Part shown: positions 36,356 through 47,205 of the stretch, piece after piece
How the letters are laid out: every line of letters starts with the position of its first letter
How positions within the stretch are numbered: position 1 is the first letter of the stretch
Source of the DNA: Eubacteriales bacterium mix99
Lineage (GTDB): Bacteria > Bacillota > Clostridia > Caldicoprobacterales > DTU083
DNA length: 64,000 nt
Direction: 5' to 3'
Assembly: GCA_038396605.1 (NCBI GenBank)
Contig: CP121690.1
Span: 1-64,000 of the forward strand
Program-made: the position numbers and the translations under genes
The notes under the pieces: generated by a model
What the model was told of the DNA's origin: nothing
The model's input: only the letters and a program-made list of their open reading frames with translations
Database searches by the model: none

Positions 36356-36739
36356 TTATTTTTTTAACTGATTCATTGCTTCCTCATAAGTGATCTCCCC
36401 ATTGCTGAGCCTCTCCAGAATTACCTTCCTGGACTTTTGCGGTTCGCTGTCCGGATCCCGGTTGTCACTGCTCACGTGATAACCCAGGCTCTGTACCACA
36501 TCATCCAGCTTTCCCCTTACGGTAGGATAGGATATGCCCAGCTCCTTCTCCACCTCCTTGATGTTCCCCCGGCATTTCAGAAAAACCTCAATAAAATACT
36601 TCTGCTCCCGGGAAAGATAACTAAATTTATCCGGTTGGAACTCTCCCTCCAACCTGGTATGACAGCGGCTGCAATACAAAGCCGTAACCTTCAGCCGGTT
36701 ATGACATACCGGACATTTCGCAGGGATTGGATAGGTCAA
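36356..36739 (-). CDS. DUF2089-family regulator
   Basis: A 127-residue protein. An N-terminal zinc ribbon has CPVC at residues 9-12 and CSRC at 23-26. A helix-turn-helix follows (IKEVEKELGISYPTVRGKLDDVVQSLGY), and a C-terminal SHOCT-like helix pair (LERLSNGEITYEEAMNQLKK) matches the start of the two downstream proteins. TTG at 36739 with AAGGAGG 8 bases upstream is the start. It heads the operon and has a consensus promoter 40 bases upstream, so it is probably an autoregulator of the exporter operon. Confidence 0.85.
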   Translation of the reverse strand: MTYPIPAKCPVCHNRLKVTALYCSRCHTRLEGEFQPDKFSYLSREQKYFIEVFLKCRGNIKEVEKELGISYPTVRGKLDDVVQSLGYHVSSDNRDPDSEPQKSRKVILERLSNGEITYEEAMNQLKK

Positions 36740-36777
36740 CCACGTTTCCTCCTTCTGTTATTTGTCTTGCTTTTTCT

Positions 36778-36806
36778 ATTATATGGGGCGGCTGATGAAA
36801 TGTCAA
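36778..36806 (-). promoter_or_regulatory. Consensus sigma-A promoter of the DUF2089 operon
   Basis: On the minus strand TTGACA (36806-36801) and TATAAT (36783-36778) are both perfect consensus hexamers separated by 17 bases. Confidence 0.9.
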
Positions 36807-37101
36807 TATATAATTTAATCATATTTATTTATTTTTTAAATTTAATCAATTTTATAAATCAATACATTAAATATATCAATTTTCGGTATTATGGCTCCTT
36901 GTTTTACAATTATGCAGGAAGTCGCTCCTTCAGCCATATGCACCATCCATTTTATGGAACGCTCTGACTCTTCAGTGAAAAGCATAGCGGATCTCAATAC
37001 AATATCATATGCTGAAGGATGGAATCATATTGGCAGGCCGTATTGTCGAAACGGGAAGTGAAATGGAGTATCCATGCCAGGGATGAATTCTCCCATGGTA
37101 C
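36807..37101. other. Gene-free interval with an A/T-rich block upstream of the DUF2089 promoter
   Basis: The first 90 bases or so (36807-36895) consist almost only of A and T, directly upstream of the -35 box, like an UP element or a curved-DNA tract. The remainder up to the leuS terminator shows no ORF with a ribosome site, no hairpin and no repeat. Confidence 0.5.
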
Positions 37102-37131
37102 AAAAAAAGAGGATACGGAACGGGTATCCTC
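37102..37131 (-). terminator. Intrinsic terminator of leuS
   Basis: On the minus strand GAGGATAC and GTATCCTC form an 8-bp stem with a 7-base loop followed by seven T, 36 bases after the leuS stop. Confidence 0.9.
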
Positions 37132-37166
37132 TGTCTTCCTTACTTTCCCTTTATTTTTGGTTTCTC

Positions 37167-39587
37167 TTATTTTACAACCAGATTCAGAATCCGGCCGGGA
37201 ACATATATGGTTTTGACGACATTCTTTCCCTCCAGCTGGGCTTTCAGCTTCTCCTCCTTCATGGCGGCGGCCTTCACAGCATCCTTTGCGGCGTCCACAG
37301 GAACAACCATTCTGCTCCGGATCCTACCATTGATCTGCACCACGATTTCTGCGGATTTCTCCACCATTTTGGATTCATCGCATTTTGGCCAGGTCTGATC
37401 GGTAATCCTGCTGTGATTCCCGAGAATGGACCACAATTCCTCGGTAATATGAGGGGCCACCGGATTCAGCAGGATCAGCAGAACTTCAAAATCACCTTTT
37501 GTTACCCGGCCGGCCGCATAGAAATCATTGACCAGGGACATCATCGCTGCAATCGCCGTATTGAATTTCATGCTCTCAAAGTCTTCGCTGACCTTTTTGA
37601 TGGTCTTATGAATACTTTTCTCCAGACCGGGAGAGAGTTCCTCCCCGCCCACCAGAAACTCCCGGGTCCTCCAGACACGGTCCAAAAACCTTCTGCAGCC
37701 CGTAATACCGTTCAGCGACCAGGGAACGCTTTTCTCAAAATCACCGATAAACATTTCATACAGCCTCAGGGCATCCGCACCGAATTTCCTTACCATATCA
37801 TCCGGATTGATGACATTGCCTCTGGATTTGGACATTTTTTCATTGTTCTCTCCCAGAATCATGCCATGGGACGTACGTTTCCGATAAGGCTCCGGCATCG
37901 GAACCACACCGATATCATACAGAAACCGGTGCCAGAACCGGGAATACAGAAGGTGCAGGGTGGTATGCTCCATTCCTCCGTTGTACCAATCCACCGGCAT
38001 CCAGTACTCCAGATTTTCCCTGCTTGCCAGGGCTTCGGAATTATGAGGATCCGTATATCTCAGAAAATACCAGGAAGAGCCGGCCCATTGCGGCATGATG
38101 TCTGTTTCCCGCTCTGCCTTGCCGCCGCACCTGGGACAGGTGGTATTCACCCAATCCGTCATGTTGGCCAGAGGGGATTCCCCGTTGTCCGTGGGCTCAT
38201 AGCTTTCCACATCCGGCAGCAGTACCGGCAGCTCCGACTCCGGAACCGGCACCCAGCCGCATCTCTCGCAGTGAACCAGTGGAATGGGCTCTCCCCAGTA
38301 CCTTTGACGGGAAAACACCCAGTCCCGCAGTTTATAGTTAACCCTGGAGGCACCCAGCCCCTTTTCCTTCAGCCATGCAATCATTGCCTTTTTGGCTTCC
38401 TTCACCTGCATGCCGTTCAGGAAACCGGAGTTCACCAGAGTGCCGTTTTCGATATCCGTATAGGCTTCCTTCTGCACATCCCCGCCGGCCACCACTTCCA
38501 CAATGGGCAGGGCGAACTTTTTTGCAAACTCCCAGTCCCGGCTGTCATGCCCCGGAACAGCCATGATGGCTCCGGTCCCATACGACATCAGGACATAATC
38601 GGACACAAAAATGGGAATCTTCTTTCCATTTACCGGGTTCACCGCCTGAATGCCCTGAATCCGGACACCGGTCTTTTCCTTTACCAGTTCCGTCCGCTCA
38701 AAATCGGATTTCCGGTCGGCAGCTTCCCGATAAGCCGCCAGTTCTTCCGGATTTGTAATCCGATCCTTCTGCTCCCCGATCAATGGATGTTCCGGTGCAA
38801 TGACCATATAGGTGGCGCCGAACAGCGTGTCCGGACGGGTGGTATAGACCCGGAGCTTGCTGCCGCCGGTTACCTCAAAGTCCACCTCTGCTCCGGTGGA
38901 CCGTCCGATCCAGTTCCTCTGCTGCAGCTTCACCCGCTGAATATAATCCACATCCTTCAGTCCATCCAGAAGCTTTTCCGCATAATCGGTGATCTTCAGC
39001 ATCCATTGGTTCTTTACCTTACGGACCACTTCCCCGCCGCAGCGCTCGCACACTCCATTGACGACCTCTTCATTGGCAAGACCGACCTTGCAGGAAGTGC
39101 ACCAGTTGATTGCTGTTTCCTTCTTATACGCCAGGCCCTTTTCAAACAGCTTCAGGAAAATCCACTGTGTCCACTTATAGTATTCCGGATCCGCAGTATT
39201 GATTTCCCTGGACCAGTCAAAGGAAAGGCCCAGCGATTTCATCTGTGCCTTGAAGCGGGCAACATTCTTCTCTGTAACAATCTTCGGATGAATTTTATTC
39301 TTTATGGCATAGTTTTCCGTGGGAAGCCCAAATGCGTCCCACCCTATGGGAAACAGGACGTTATACCCCTGCAGTCTTCGCTTGCGGGCAATGATATCCA
39401 TTGCGGTATACGGGCGGGGATGTCCCACATGAAGCCCCTGCCCCGACGGATAGGGAAATTCGATCAATGCATAGTATTTTGGCTTCGTCTTATCCTCCGA
39501 CACCTGAAATGTGCCTTCCTCATCCCAGATCGTCTGCCACTTCTTTTCAATTACCTGCGGATTATATTTTTCCATAAAATTTTCCAT
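37167..39587 (-). CDS. leuS: Leucyl-tRNA synthetase
   Basis: An 806-residue class Ia synthetase of normal length. HIGH-type motif [11 protein letters not shown] near residue 50, an editing domain between about 220 and 400 ([12 protein letters not shown], with [10 protein letters not shown] after it), KMSKS-type motif KMSKSRGNV near 570 and the C-terminal anticodon and tail domains are present. It charges tRNA-Leu in the cytoplasm. AAGGAGAGG lies just before the ATG. It is preceded by a leucine-type T-box leader and followed by its own terminator, so it is a single-gene transcript controlled by leucine starvation. Confidence 0.96.
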   Translation of the reverse strand: MENFMEKYNPQVIEKKWQTIWDEEGTFQVSEDKTKPKYYALIEFPYPSGQGLHVGHPRPYTAMDIIARKRRLQGYNVLFPIGWDAFGLPTENYAIKNKIHPKIVTEKNVARFKAQMKSLGLSFDWSREINTADPEYYKWTQWIFLKLFEKGLAYKKETAINWCTSCKVGLANEEVVNGVCERCGGEVVRKVKNQWMLKITDYAEKLLDGLKDVDYIQRVKLQQRNWIGRSTGAEVDFEVTGGSKLRVYTTRPDTLFGATYMVIAPEHPLIGEQKDRITNPEELAAYREAADRKSDFERTELVKEKTGVRIQGIQAVNPVNGKKIPIFVSDYVLMSYGTGAIMAVPGHDSRDWEFAKKFALPIVEVVAGGDVQKEAYTDIENGTLVNSGFLNGMQVKEAKKAMIAWLKEKGLGASRVNYKLRDWVFSRQRYWGEPIPLVHCERCGWVPVPESELPVLLPDVESYEPTDNGESPLANMTDWVNTTCPRCGGKAERETDIMPQWAGSSWYFLRYTDPHNSEALASRENLEYWMPVDWYNGGMEHTTLHLLYSRFWHRFLYDIGVVPMPEPYRKRTSHGMILGENNEKMSKSRGNVINPDDMVRKFGADALRLYEMFIGDFEKSVPWSLNGITGCRRFLDRVWRTREFLVGGEELSPGLEKSIHKTIKKVSEDFESMKFNTAIAAMMSLVNDFYAAGRVTKGDFEVLLILLNPVAPHITEELWSILGNHSRITDQTWPKCDESKMVEKSAEIVVQINGRIRSRMVVPVDAAKDAVKAAAMKEEKLKAQLEGKNVVKTIYVPGRILNLVVK

Positions 39588-39654
39588 CCTCTCCTTTTCC
39601 TGAGCTATCCCTGCTTACCCCTGATTTCACTGCTGCTTTCACCAAATCCCCGCA

Positions 39655-39899
39655 AATAAAAAGAAAGGCCTCCATCCCATTATAGAGACGAAGGCCCGCG
39701 GTACCACTCTACTTGCCGGACTCTGCGTCCGGCCGCTTTAATCAGGCAATAACGGACCTGACCGGCTGTGGCTGGTTACCTCACCACAACAGCTCCGGGA
39801 CGAGTTCGGCATCCGTTTCTGCCGCTTCGCACCTGATACGGCTCTCTGAGAGAAACGACCCGCCTACTGCTTCCCATCCTCGCTTGGTTCATTCTTACT
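39655..39899 (-). promoter_or_regulatory. T-box leader (tRNA-Leu sensing) of leuS
   Basis: On the minus strand the leader has the AGAGAG and GGTGCGAA landmarks of Stem I, GAACTC with specifier codon CTC (Leu), the antiterminator T-box GAGTGGTACCGCGG (39709-39696), and a terminator stem GGCCTTCGTC/GATGGAGGCC followed by TTTCTTTTT (39696-39655). Uncharged tRNA-Leu would stabilise the antiterminator and allow leuS expression. Together with the promoter it fills most of the 410-base gap between leuS and the adhesin gene. Confidence 0.95.
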
Positions 39900-39905
39900 T
39901 TTATT

Positions 39906-39933
39906 ATTATACCAAAATCACATAATAAATCAA
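39906..39933 (-). promoter_or_regulatory. Promoter of the leuS T-box transcript
   Basis: TTGATT (39933-39928) and TATAAT (39911-39906) on the minus strand, spaced by 16 bases, directly upstream of the T-box. Confidence 0.75.
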
Positions 39934-39998
39934 TACACAATGATTCAACATTTTTTCGGCAGGATTTCCATGGGAGATCCTTCCGTTTATCCGACAAA

Positions 39999-42900
39999 TC
40001 ACTGTTTTCCCTGCTCTGCCGGATGACCTGATCTTTTATGTATTACGATCAGTACCACCAGAACCAGAAGGATGGCTGCCAGATAGTACCCAATTGGGCT
40101 GTTATCCCCGGTTTTCGGTAAAAACCCGGTTTTATTTTCTTCCGGCTTTTTCGGCGTCTTACCGGTTTCATCCTTCCCCGGTGCTTTTGGATCCTCCGGC
40201 CCTTTCGGGTTCTCCGGAGACCTGGGCGGCTGATAGGTATTGGTTACCGTCAGACCGTCTTCGGATTTCCCATAGTTCTGCGGGACAAAGTCCTTGCCGT
40301 CCTTGTTTACTTCCTTTACCGAAAATTTGTATTTCTTTCCACTTGTGTCGGTCTCATTCAAGTCTGTCCATTCCACTTCCGTCGTACCATCTGCCAGCTC
40401 TTTGACTTCTGCCTCCGGTACTTCTTCGATGGCTCCGCCTTCCACTTCCCGGTACAGCTTCAGCCAAATGGCCGGCTTTTCTTCCGGCCCGCCGTTCCAT
40501 ACCTTTGTTCCCGTCACCTGCGTTTTAGGGCTCACATAGGTGTTGGTTACCGTCAGGCCGTCTTCGGATTTCCCATAGTTCTCCGGAACCTGTATTTCTT
40601 CCACCGTATAGCGGTACTCATTCCCATTTCGGTCGGTTTTGTCCTGGCTCCTCCAGTTATATTCATAGGTACCTTTTTCCAGAGTGACCGGACTGCCGAC
40701 CTTTTCCTTTTTCACTGTATCGGACTCTCTGTATAACTGAAGCTGTATCGAATCGGGCCGGTTATATTCCCCGTCCACCCATACTTTCCTGCCGACAACA
40801 TCCTGTTTCGACGATGCATAGGTGTTGGTTACCGTCAGACCATCTTCCGAAACGGCTTTCCCGTAACTTTCCGGCACGTTGATTTCGTCTACGGTATAGG
40901 AGTATGGCTCCCCCCTGCGATCCCTTTCCTCCAGATCCGCCCAGGTATGCGTCCATGGCTTCTCTTCTGTGCCATCCAGTGTAACCGGATCTCCGTATGC
41001 TTTCCCATTGCGGTAAAGCTGCAGCTCTATGTCCGACTTTTCTTCCGGCCCGTCAATCCATACCTTTGTTCCCGTCACCTGCGTTCTGGGGCTCACATAG
41101 GTATTGGTTACCGTCAGGCCGTCTTCGGATACCTCTTTTTTATAGTTTTCCGGAACACGAACTTCGTCTGCAGTATACTGATACGGTTTCCCGCCGATAT
41201 CTGTTTTGTCCAGATCCGTCCAGGTATGCTCCCATGGCTTCTCCTCTGTACCATCCAGGGCTACCGGGTCTCCATAGGCTTTGCCATCCCGGAACAATTG
41301 GAGTTCAATGGACTCCGGCCTGCTTGCTTCACCGCCTTCCCAGACCTTGGTTCCGGTAATTTCCGTTTTTTCCCTGACATTTACGAAATCCACTTTTGCA
41401 ATATTCTCTTCCTTGTTTTGATATCCCTTATCCACCGGAACCTCTGTCTGTTTGTCCGAAAGCACATAACCATTGGGTGCTTTCGCTTCCCGCAGATAAT
41501 AAGTCCGAAGAGGCAGGTTCCCGATTTTCAGCACACCATTTTCTGTTTTAAATGGCTCATCACCAAACTGTTTATACTCGCCATTCAGCTTATACCATAA
41601 GGTAAATTCCGCCTCATTGTGTACAATAACGGATTTTGCCTCTGCATCCACCTTTGTGACCTGCAGTACTCCCTTCTTTGGATTCATTTCTCCGGATACA
41701 TGGGAGTATTGTTTTGCATCCAGTCTCTCGGATTCCACCGTTTTTTTCTCAATTCCCGTTCCTTCGAATTCCACTTTGTTATTCACCTGACCATCGGTAC
41801 CTGTCACAACCGTCTGATATCCGAGAACCAGAACGGTGTCCACATCTTCCTTAAAATTCAGAGTCAGGACGGTTTTTCCTTCTTCTGTCTCTTCCAGACC
41901 AAGGGTATAATCCTCCCCTTCCGTCAATGGAACCTTTTCCCCATCCATCAATTTATGAACTTCGAGGCTTCCCTCCACATATGTGAGACCCTTGCTTATG
42001 GTATCCACAATTTCAGCTTCTTTTATGACGGACAGACTCTCATTCACCTGAACTTCCCAGTTGATCCCGTCGCCAGTATAAACCTGATTGCCGCTGACAT
42101 CAGCTGCCTTTTTGTCCAGGAATTTATCCGCATTCTCATAATGCAGAGTTGCGGAATAAGGATATTCTTTTTCTCCAACCTGCACGGTTGCCTGGTTGGG
42201 ATACTGCTTTTCGGATATATCCGGTACCGCAGTCAGAAACTCTATTACATATCTGTCCTTTACCTCAAAATCATCCTGAAAGGTTAAAGTAAAGGTTTTC
42301 CCATCGACAGCAAGTTTATAATTTTCCGGTTCCAAAACTTTTCCCGTTATTTTGGTATTGCCGTACTGGTCAACATCATAAACCTTCACGGTGATGCTGT
42401 CTTCATCGATGGTTCCCTCATAGCTCAGGGTATCTTTCACAACCACACCGGTTCCAAGGTTCTGCTGCTGGTAGTTGGTGTACAGCTGCCATGCAATTTT
42501 TCTTTCCCTGCCGCTTGCCCAGCCTGCCTTTTGATTTCCTTCCCCATCAAAATGGACGAACCGGCCTTCTTTCTTCCCGCTGTTCCAGGAATCTTCCCGG
42601 ACCGTAGTCTGAGCATCCCTGGTTACGTCCACACCATTTCCGTTTATCGTTTTTCCTGTGAACCTGGCGGAATTCCTATAGACTTTTGCTTCCCCGTCTG
42701 TATGAAGATCCGGAGTAAAGTCATCCACTTTCAGCTGCGGATCATAGGAAGTCTCATAGGTGATCACCATCCTGGAATTCAGCGGAAGGATCGGCGCATC
42801 AAATACCATGGTGAATCCCTTTTGATAACCCTCCGTTCCGTCCGCTTCGTTGGGTGTCAGGGTGTATCCTTCGGATTTGGATATCTCTTTCCCTCCGACC

Positions 42901-45144
42901 TGCACCTGCAAGGTATCCGGCAGCAGTATCAACCCCTTGTTTGGAAAGGTATCAACAATGGTAAGCTCCTCCAGCGCTTCCCTTTTGGGATCCACGACAA
43001 TCTGCCACTTCATCGTTTTCTTATTGTAATCAATTGATTGAAAACTTTTTTCATAAGTATTCTTTTCCGGGTTTACCGGCCTGGATATTTCATGTTCGCC
43101 TTCGCCGACTCCGTCTCCTCCCAGCGAAGCAACGTTGTTAAACTTATCCATGGTAAAATCCTCTACCGGAGTCGTGTACTCTACGGTTATCTGATCCGTG
43201 CCTACCTCATCGAATACCATATCTAATTCTGTTTTTCCGGCATTCTCCCCATCCGTTACCGTTTGAATGGTGATGTTCGGTGTATAGTCCTTTCCTTCCA
43301 GGCTGGTAACTTTTATGTCATCTTCCGACAGGCTCAGCCCCTTCGGCAGAAGGTCGGTCAATGTCACCTGATCCAGCGGATGACGGGCTTCATTGATCTT
43401 CACGGTCCAGGTAATGGTCTTGTTTTCATAATCTACATGGGAGTTTCCCACTTTACTGAGAATATCAGGGCGTTGGACGGTGACCTCTTTCTCTGCTTCC
43501 CCTCTGGGTTTGTCTCCATCCTTTAATACCGTTTGATTGGTAAACTTATTATCCTTCTGATATTCTCCTCCGTTTATTTTTTCATAATCGACAGTGGTCA
43601 AAAATTCGATCTCATATCGTTCATCCGCTTCTATTTTCCCCAAATCCAGCGGAAATTCCAACGGTTCATCCCATTCATGCTCCATGGGCTTATCGTTTTT
43701 AAACTTTTTGACTACCATGGAACGAACCTGCTTTCAATTCCAATCCTTCCGGCAACGGGTCCTCCACCACCGCATGATCCAGCTTGCCGCCGGCTTTGTT
43801 GACATCGATTTTCCACCATATCGTTCCGTCACCCTGCGGCCAGCCATCCTTTTCTATGGCGTTACTTCTCGTAAGCCCATCTACAGTTGCTTTCGCCGGC
43901 AACTTTGTTTCACCGTAGGAGAAGATTGCATCATTGGTAAAGGTGTCTTTTGAATAATCCTCGATGGTCGTCGTATATTCGATCCGATAACCTTTATAAG
44001 GTGCCAGGCTATCAAATCCGACCGTAAACTCCTTTCCGGCAATATCCGGGGTAACCGAAACTTCATCCCCCAGTGACTTTTTCCCTTCATATCCCAGAAT
44101 AAGCTCATTTATTTTAAAGCTGTCTTCTTTTAATTTCAGCCCATCCGGAATGACATCCTTCACAGTGGCGTCGGTAATTTCCCCGTCACTGGTATTCACA
44201 ACATCTATGGCCCAGGTAATTTCCCTTGCATCATGCTTGTGATCGGGATGCCCTTCTTTACTGATACTGTCTTGCTTCCCCTGTGGCTTCGCAATGATCG
44301 TCAGGGTTTTATCTTTGGAATCATGGAACACAATCGCCTGCTCTATATTGTCCTTAAACTTCTCCAGGTTAAATTTCAGTCCAAAACCAGCCGTTCCATT
44401 TACCACATCATCCCGCTCAATATTTTCATTGAATACAAATTTCAATACTCCATCAAGAATGCTGTATGTTCCAACCTCCAATTCATTTCCATCTTCATCC
44501 AGAATTTTTATAGGCTGGCCTTTAATATCGACTTTCGTAAATATGCCAGGAAGCTCCATTTCCGCCCAATCTCCGGCTTTGGCATCCAGGCCTTCCGTAT
44601 TCCAGTCAAATTCTATGTAAACCTCTGTACCATCTGCAATGTCTATGACATCTCCGTTATGTATATCCGTCCCGTTTCTTCCTCCCAACCGAAAAAGATC
44701 CAATGTAAAGATATTGCCCAGATCTTTTCCTTTTGTATCTTCCGAGTCACGGGACTTTTCTGCAGTCATGGAAACAGGCACAGATTTTTCCGGCTCCGGA
44801 TCCGCCTTCGGAGATTGCTCTTCCGGTGATTGCTTCTGCGGTAATTGCTCCTGAGGCGCCAACTGGCTTTCCTTTTGTTTCGATAAATCCTTTTGTTCCG
44901 GTAAATTCTTTTGGGGCTCGCCCGGAGATGCCTCTTCCGGGGAAAGTCCCTCATGAATCACTTCTTCCTCCGGCTGTTTTCCCTGAGATACATCTTCCTC
45001 CGTGAACCCGTCCTTTGCTGCTGCCTCCTGATTTGTTTCACCCGCAAATACCTTTGACGTGGTTGGTATTATAAGCTGAAATATTAATAGAAAAACCAAC
45101 AGCAAACTAATCCTGTACTTTCTGCTTTGCAATAAATTTCTCAT
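39999..45144 (-). pseudogene. Cna-type LPXTG cell-wall adhesin, split by a frameshift
   Basis: Two overlapping frames together encode one adhesin of about 1,710 residues. The first (45144-43699, 481 codons) has a signal peptide (RISLLLVFLLIFQLIIPTT), a Glu/Gln/Pro-rich low-complexity stretch and collagen-binding-like beta domains. The second (43718-39999) continues with more such domains, a SpaA-like domain (LREAKAPNGYVL), four Cna-B repeats with GTKVW lysines and TNTY asparagines for isopeptide bonds, a Pro-rich stalk, LPKTG, a membrane helix and a basic tail. The shift is +1 at TTCCATGG (43722-43715); dropping one C restores SFMVVKKF. Good GGGGG site before the ATG. No sortase gene is in the window. 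Could be a real mutation or a base-call error. Confidence 0.85.
40225..41371 (-). repeat. Four Cna-B repeat units in the adhesin gene
   Basis: The sequence GGTTACCGTCAG followed by CCGTCTTCGGA-like bases recurs at about 40241, 40546, 40826 and 41106 (plus-strand reading), a period of 280-305 bases. Each unit encodes one isopeptide-stabilised B domain. The repeats are similar enough for recombination to change their number. Confidence 0.9.
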
Positions 45145-45295
45145 TCCAATTCCCCCTTCATTTATATTTCTTTATTCTTATTCCAAAAATAGCATAAACC
45201 TCCCTGCGCAATCTATATCTACCCTATAGACGACAAGAGAAACGATAAAGTTTTCTATTTATCAAAAAACATTGATTCTCATCAGCGCACTTTAT

Positions 45296-45483
45296 TTACT
45301 TCTTATCCGTTGCTGTTTTCAGCCACTCTTTATTTTTAAGCACATATGAAAAGGTTTCCTCAATCCCAGTATGGTTGAAATGATTTCCATTGTCAAAACA
45401 TTTTTGGCTCAACCTTCATTTTCCTGCGAAACAGATTGATCGGCTCCGGATTTTAATTCTTTCGCACAAATCCAATCATCCAT
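45296..45483 (-). pseudogene. Possible frameshifted small ORF in the gap upstream of the adhesin
   Basis: ATG 45483, with GGGG 5 bases upstream, opens MDDWICAKELKSGADQSVS and stops after 24 codons. In a second frame the sequence continues with CFDNGNHFNHTGIEETFSYV and ends WLKTATDKK at a TAA (45296). Joined, they would give about 62 residues of ordinary hydrophilic protein. Not recognised. The 437-base gap otherwise holds the adhesin leader (45145-45290) and a terminator (45504-45543). Confidence 0.35.
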
Positions 45484-45503
45484 GTTATCCCCTGTCATAG
45501 AAA

Positions 45504-45543
45504 TAAAGCGCTCAAAACCTGAAAATCATCGTTGAGCGCTTTA
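45504..45543 (-). terminator. Terminator of the glycerophosphodiesterase gene
   Basis: TAAAGCGCTCAA and TTGAGCGCTTTA form a perfect 12-bp stem with a 16-base loop. On the minus strand the tail is TTTCTA, so it is a moderate terminator 39 bases after the stop. Confidence 0.7.
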
Positions 45544-45581
45544 TGCCGTGCTGTCCGCTTATTGCGGCCTTCTATTTCTGC

Positions 45582-46310
45582 CTATTTCTCCAGAAGCTTC
45601 CTGAGACGGTTGGGATAGTTGGTGATAATCCCATCAATGCCGAGATCCCTCATTTGTTTCATATCCCCGACTTCATTGATCGTCCAGGCATTTATCCTGA
45701 TCTTCTCATTAAAAGCATCCTGCGCTTCCCTCTTTCCAAATGCCCTGAAATTGGGATGAATCGCGGTTGCTCCCATTTGCTTCGCATATTTTCCAGGCTT
45801 GTAGATCCGGTTGGAATACAGAAGGCCGGTCCGGATCCCCGGATCCAGGTCAATGCATCTTTTGATGGAATAATGATTGAAAGAGGAAATAATGATACGA
45901 TCCTTCAATTTGTATTCGTAAATCTTCTGAAACACAATCTTTTCAAGATCCGGATACTCAAACAGATCATTTTTGAGCTCGATATTCACAATCAGATCCG
46001 AATCCTTTATCAAATCAAAAAATTCATCAATCCCCGGAAGCTTCGCTCCGATGAATGCCTTGTCGCGTTTGATCCCGGCATCGAATTCCCTGAGCTCCGC
46101 AAAGGTATAATCCTTGATAAAGCCGGTCCCGTTGGTCGTTCTGTCAATCTTTTCATCATGGCAGATAACCGGATAACCGTCCTTTGTCAGGTGCATATCC
46201 GTTTCAAATCCATCGCAGCCGGCTTCCTTTGCCTTTCGAAATGCCAGCATGGTATTCTCCGGATAGGAGCCGCTAAAGCCTCTGTGAGCAATATTCAATG
46301 GTTTATTCAA
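45582..46310 (-). CDS. Glycerophosphodiester phosphodiesterase
   Basis: A 242-residue GDPD-family TIM-barrel enzyme. NIAHRGFSGSYPENT at the start gives the catalytic His and Glu, ETDMHLTKDGYPVICHD the metal ligands and second His, and NAWTINEVGDM and GIDGIITNYPN the conserved C-terminal part. No signal peptide, so it acts in the cytoplasm. It splits glycerophosphodiesters from lipid turnover into glycerol 3-phosphate and an alcohol. It starts with TTG, weakly preceded by AAGGA. Not obviously linked to the uronate operon that lies upstream; a terminator follows it. Confidence 0.9.
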   Translation of the reverse strand: MNKPLNIAHRGFSGSYPENTMLAFRKAKEAGCDGFETDMHLTKDGYPVICHDEKIDRTTNGTGFIKDYTFAELREFDAGIKRDKAFIGAKLPGIDEFFDLIKDSDLIVNIELKNDLFEYPDLEKIVFQKIYEYKLKDRIIISSFNHYSIKRCIDLDPGIRTGLLYSNRIYKPGKYAKQMGATAIHPNFRAFGKREAQDAFNEKIRINAWTINEVGDMKQMRDLGIDGIITNYPNRLRKLLEK

Positions 46311-46417
46311 AGTACTTCATTCCTTCCTTTTTCCTTTGATTCCTGAGGTTTGACTAACCTATCCATATCATACTGACAAATGGCTGAAATGTCCATATGC
46401 ATTCCATACAAATTAAT

Positions 46418-47185
46418 TCATTTGCCGTGGCTTTCCTCACGGGCAGCTTTTATCTTCGCAATGAACTCCCTGGCTGTATTCGTAATGGAGGTATAATCCC
46501 CGGTCTTTGCACCCCGGATCAGGGAACTGCCGGCTCCCACTGCCACTGCGCCTGCCTGAATCCAGTCCTGCACGTTGTCCAGATTCACTCCTCCGGTGGG
46601 CATCAATTTTGCATACGGGATGGGCCCCCGGACCGCCTTTATGATGCCAGGCCCGAACAGCTCCCCGGGGAAAATCTTGACGATATCCGCACCGGCTTCC
46701 ATGGCCTCCACAATCTCCCTGATAGTCATGGCGCCCGGCATGCAGGGAACCTGATAGCGATTGCAAAGTCTCACCATGTCCGTATTCAGATAGGGGCTGA
46801 CTACATACTGGGCGCCTGCCAGTATCGCTGCCCGGGCGGTCTCCGCATCCATCACCGTTCCGGCTCCGATGAGAATATCGCCATTTTTATAGGTGGATGA
46901 CAGATCGCGGATCACCTGATCCGCACCTGGCACGGTAAAGGTAATCTCGATGGCAGCCACCCCTCCTGCCGCACAGGCATCGGCAATCTTCCGGGCCTGC
47001 TCACTGGACTCCGCGCGGACCACGGCAACCAGGCCACACTCTGTAATCCGCCTCAATACTTTGTCTTTTTCCATCTGTTTTGTCAGGGCGTCTCCATGCA
47101 GCGCCGCAGCGCCCTGACCGAACCCCCTTTCCATACTTTTATACTCTTTTGTGTTCGCCATTTTTTCTTTATATTCCTTTTTCAT
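46418..47185 (-). CDS. eda: KDPG/KHG aldolase
   Basis: A class I aldolase TIM barrel. The core begins VLRRITECGLVAVVRAES, has the catalytic Glu in AIEITFT, the Schiff-base Lys in ADIVKIFPGEL and the phosphate loop in PTGGVN. It cleaves 2-keto-3-deoxy-6-phosphogluconate to pyruvate and glyceraldehyde 3-phosphate, the last step of hexuronate breakdown. The 255-codon frame has about 38 residues more than the usual 210-220 at the N-terminus; a start within MERGFGQG or at MEKDKV is possible, but none has a strong ribosome site. It follows the uronate isomerase-like gene by 20 bases and is the last gene of the operon. Confidence 0.92.
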   Translation of the reverse strand: MKKEYKEKMANTKEYKSMERGFGQGAAALHGDALTKQMEKDKVLRRITECGLVAVVRAESSEQARKIADACAAGGVAAIEITFTVPGADQVIRDLSSTYKNGDILIGAGTVMDAETARAAILAGAQYVVSPYLNTDMVRLCNRYQVPCMPGAMTIREIVEAMEAGADIVKIFPGELFGPGIIKAVRGPIPYAKLMPTGGVNLDNVQDWIQAGAVAVGAGSSLIRGAKTGDYTSITNTAREFIAKIKAAREESHGK

Positions 47186-47205
47186 CTCTTTGGTTGGGAT
47201 ACCGC

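Noticed and set aside
37074-39659. 861-codon open frame on the plus strand
   Set aside because: It is antisense to leuS, which has every expected motif. The antisense frame is long only because of the codon bias of leuS and has no ribosome site or recognisable motif.
39936-39998. Intrinsic terminator of the adhesin gene
   Set aside because: A weak stem can be drawn, but on the minus strand it is followed by A residues instead of T, so it would not terminate.
43695-43722. Programmed ribosomal frameshift in the adhesin
   Set aside because: The shift needed is +1 and there is no slippery codon, stimulatory stem or SD-like signal. A single extra C explains it more simply.
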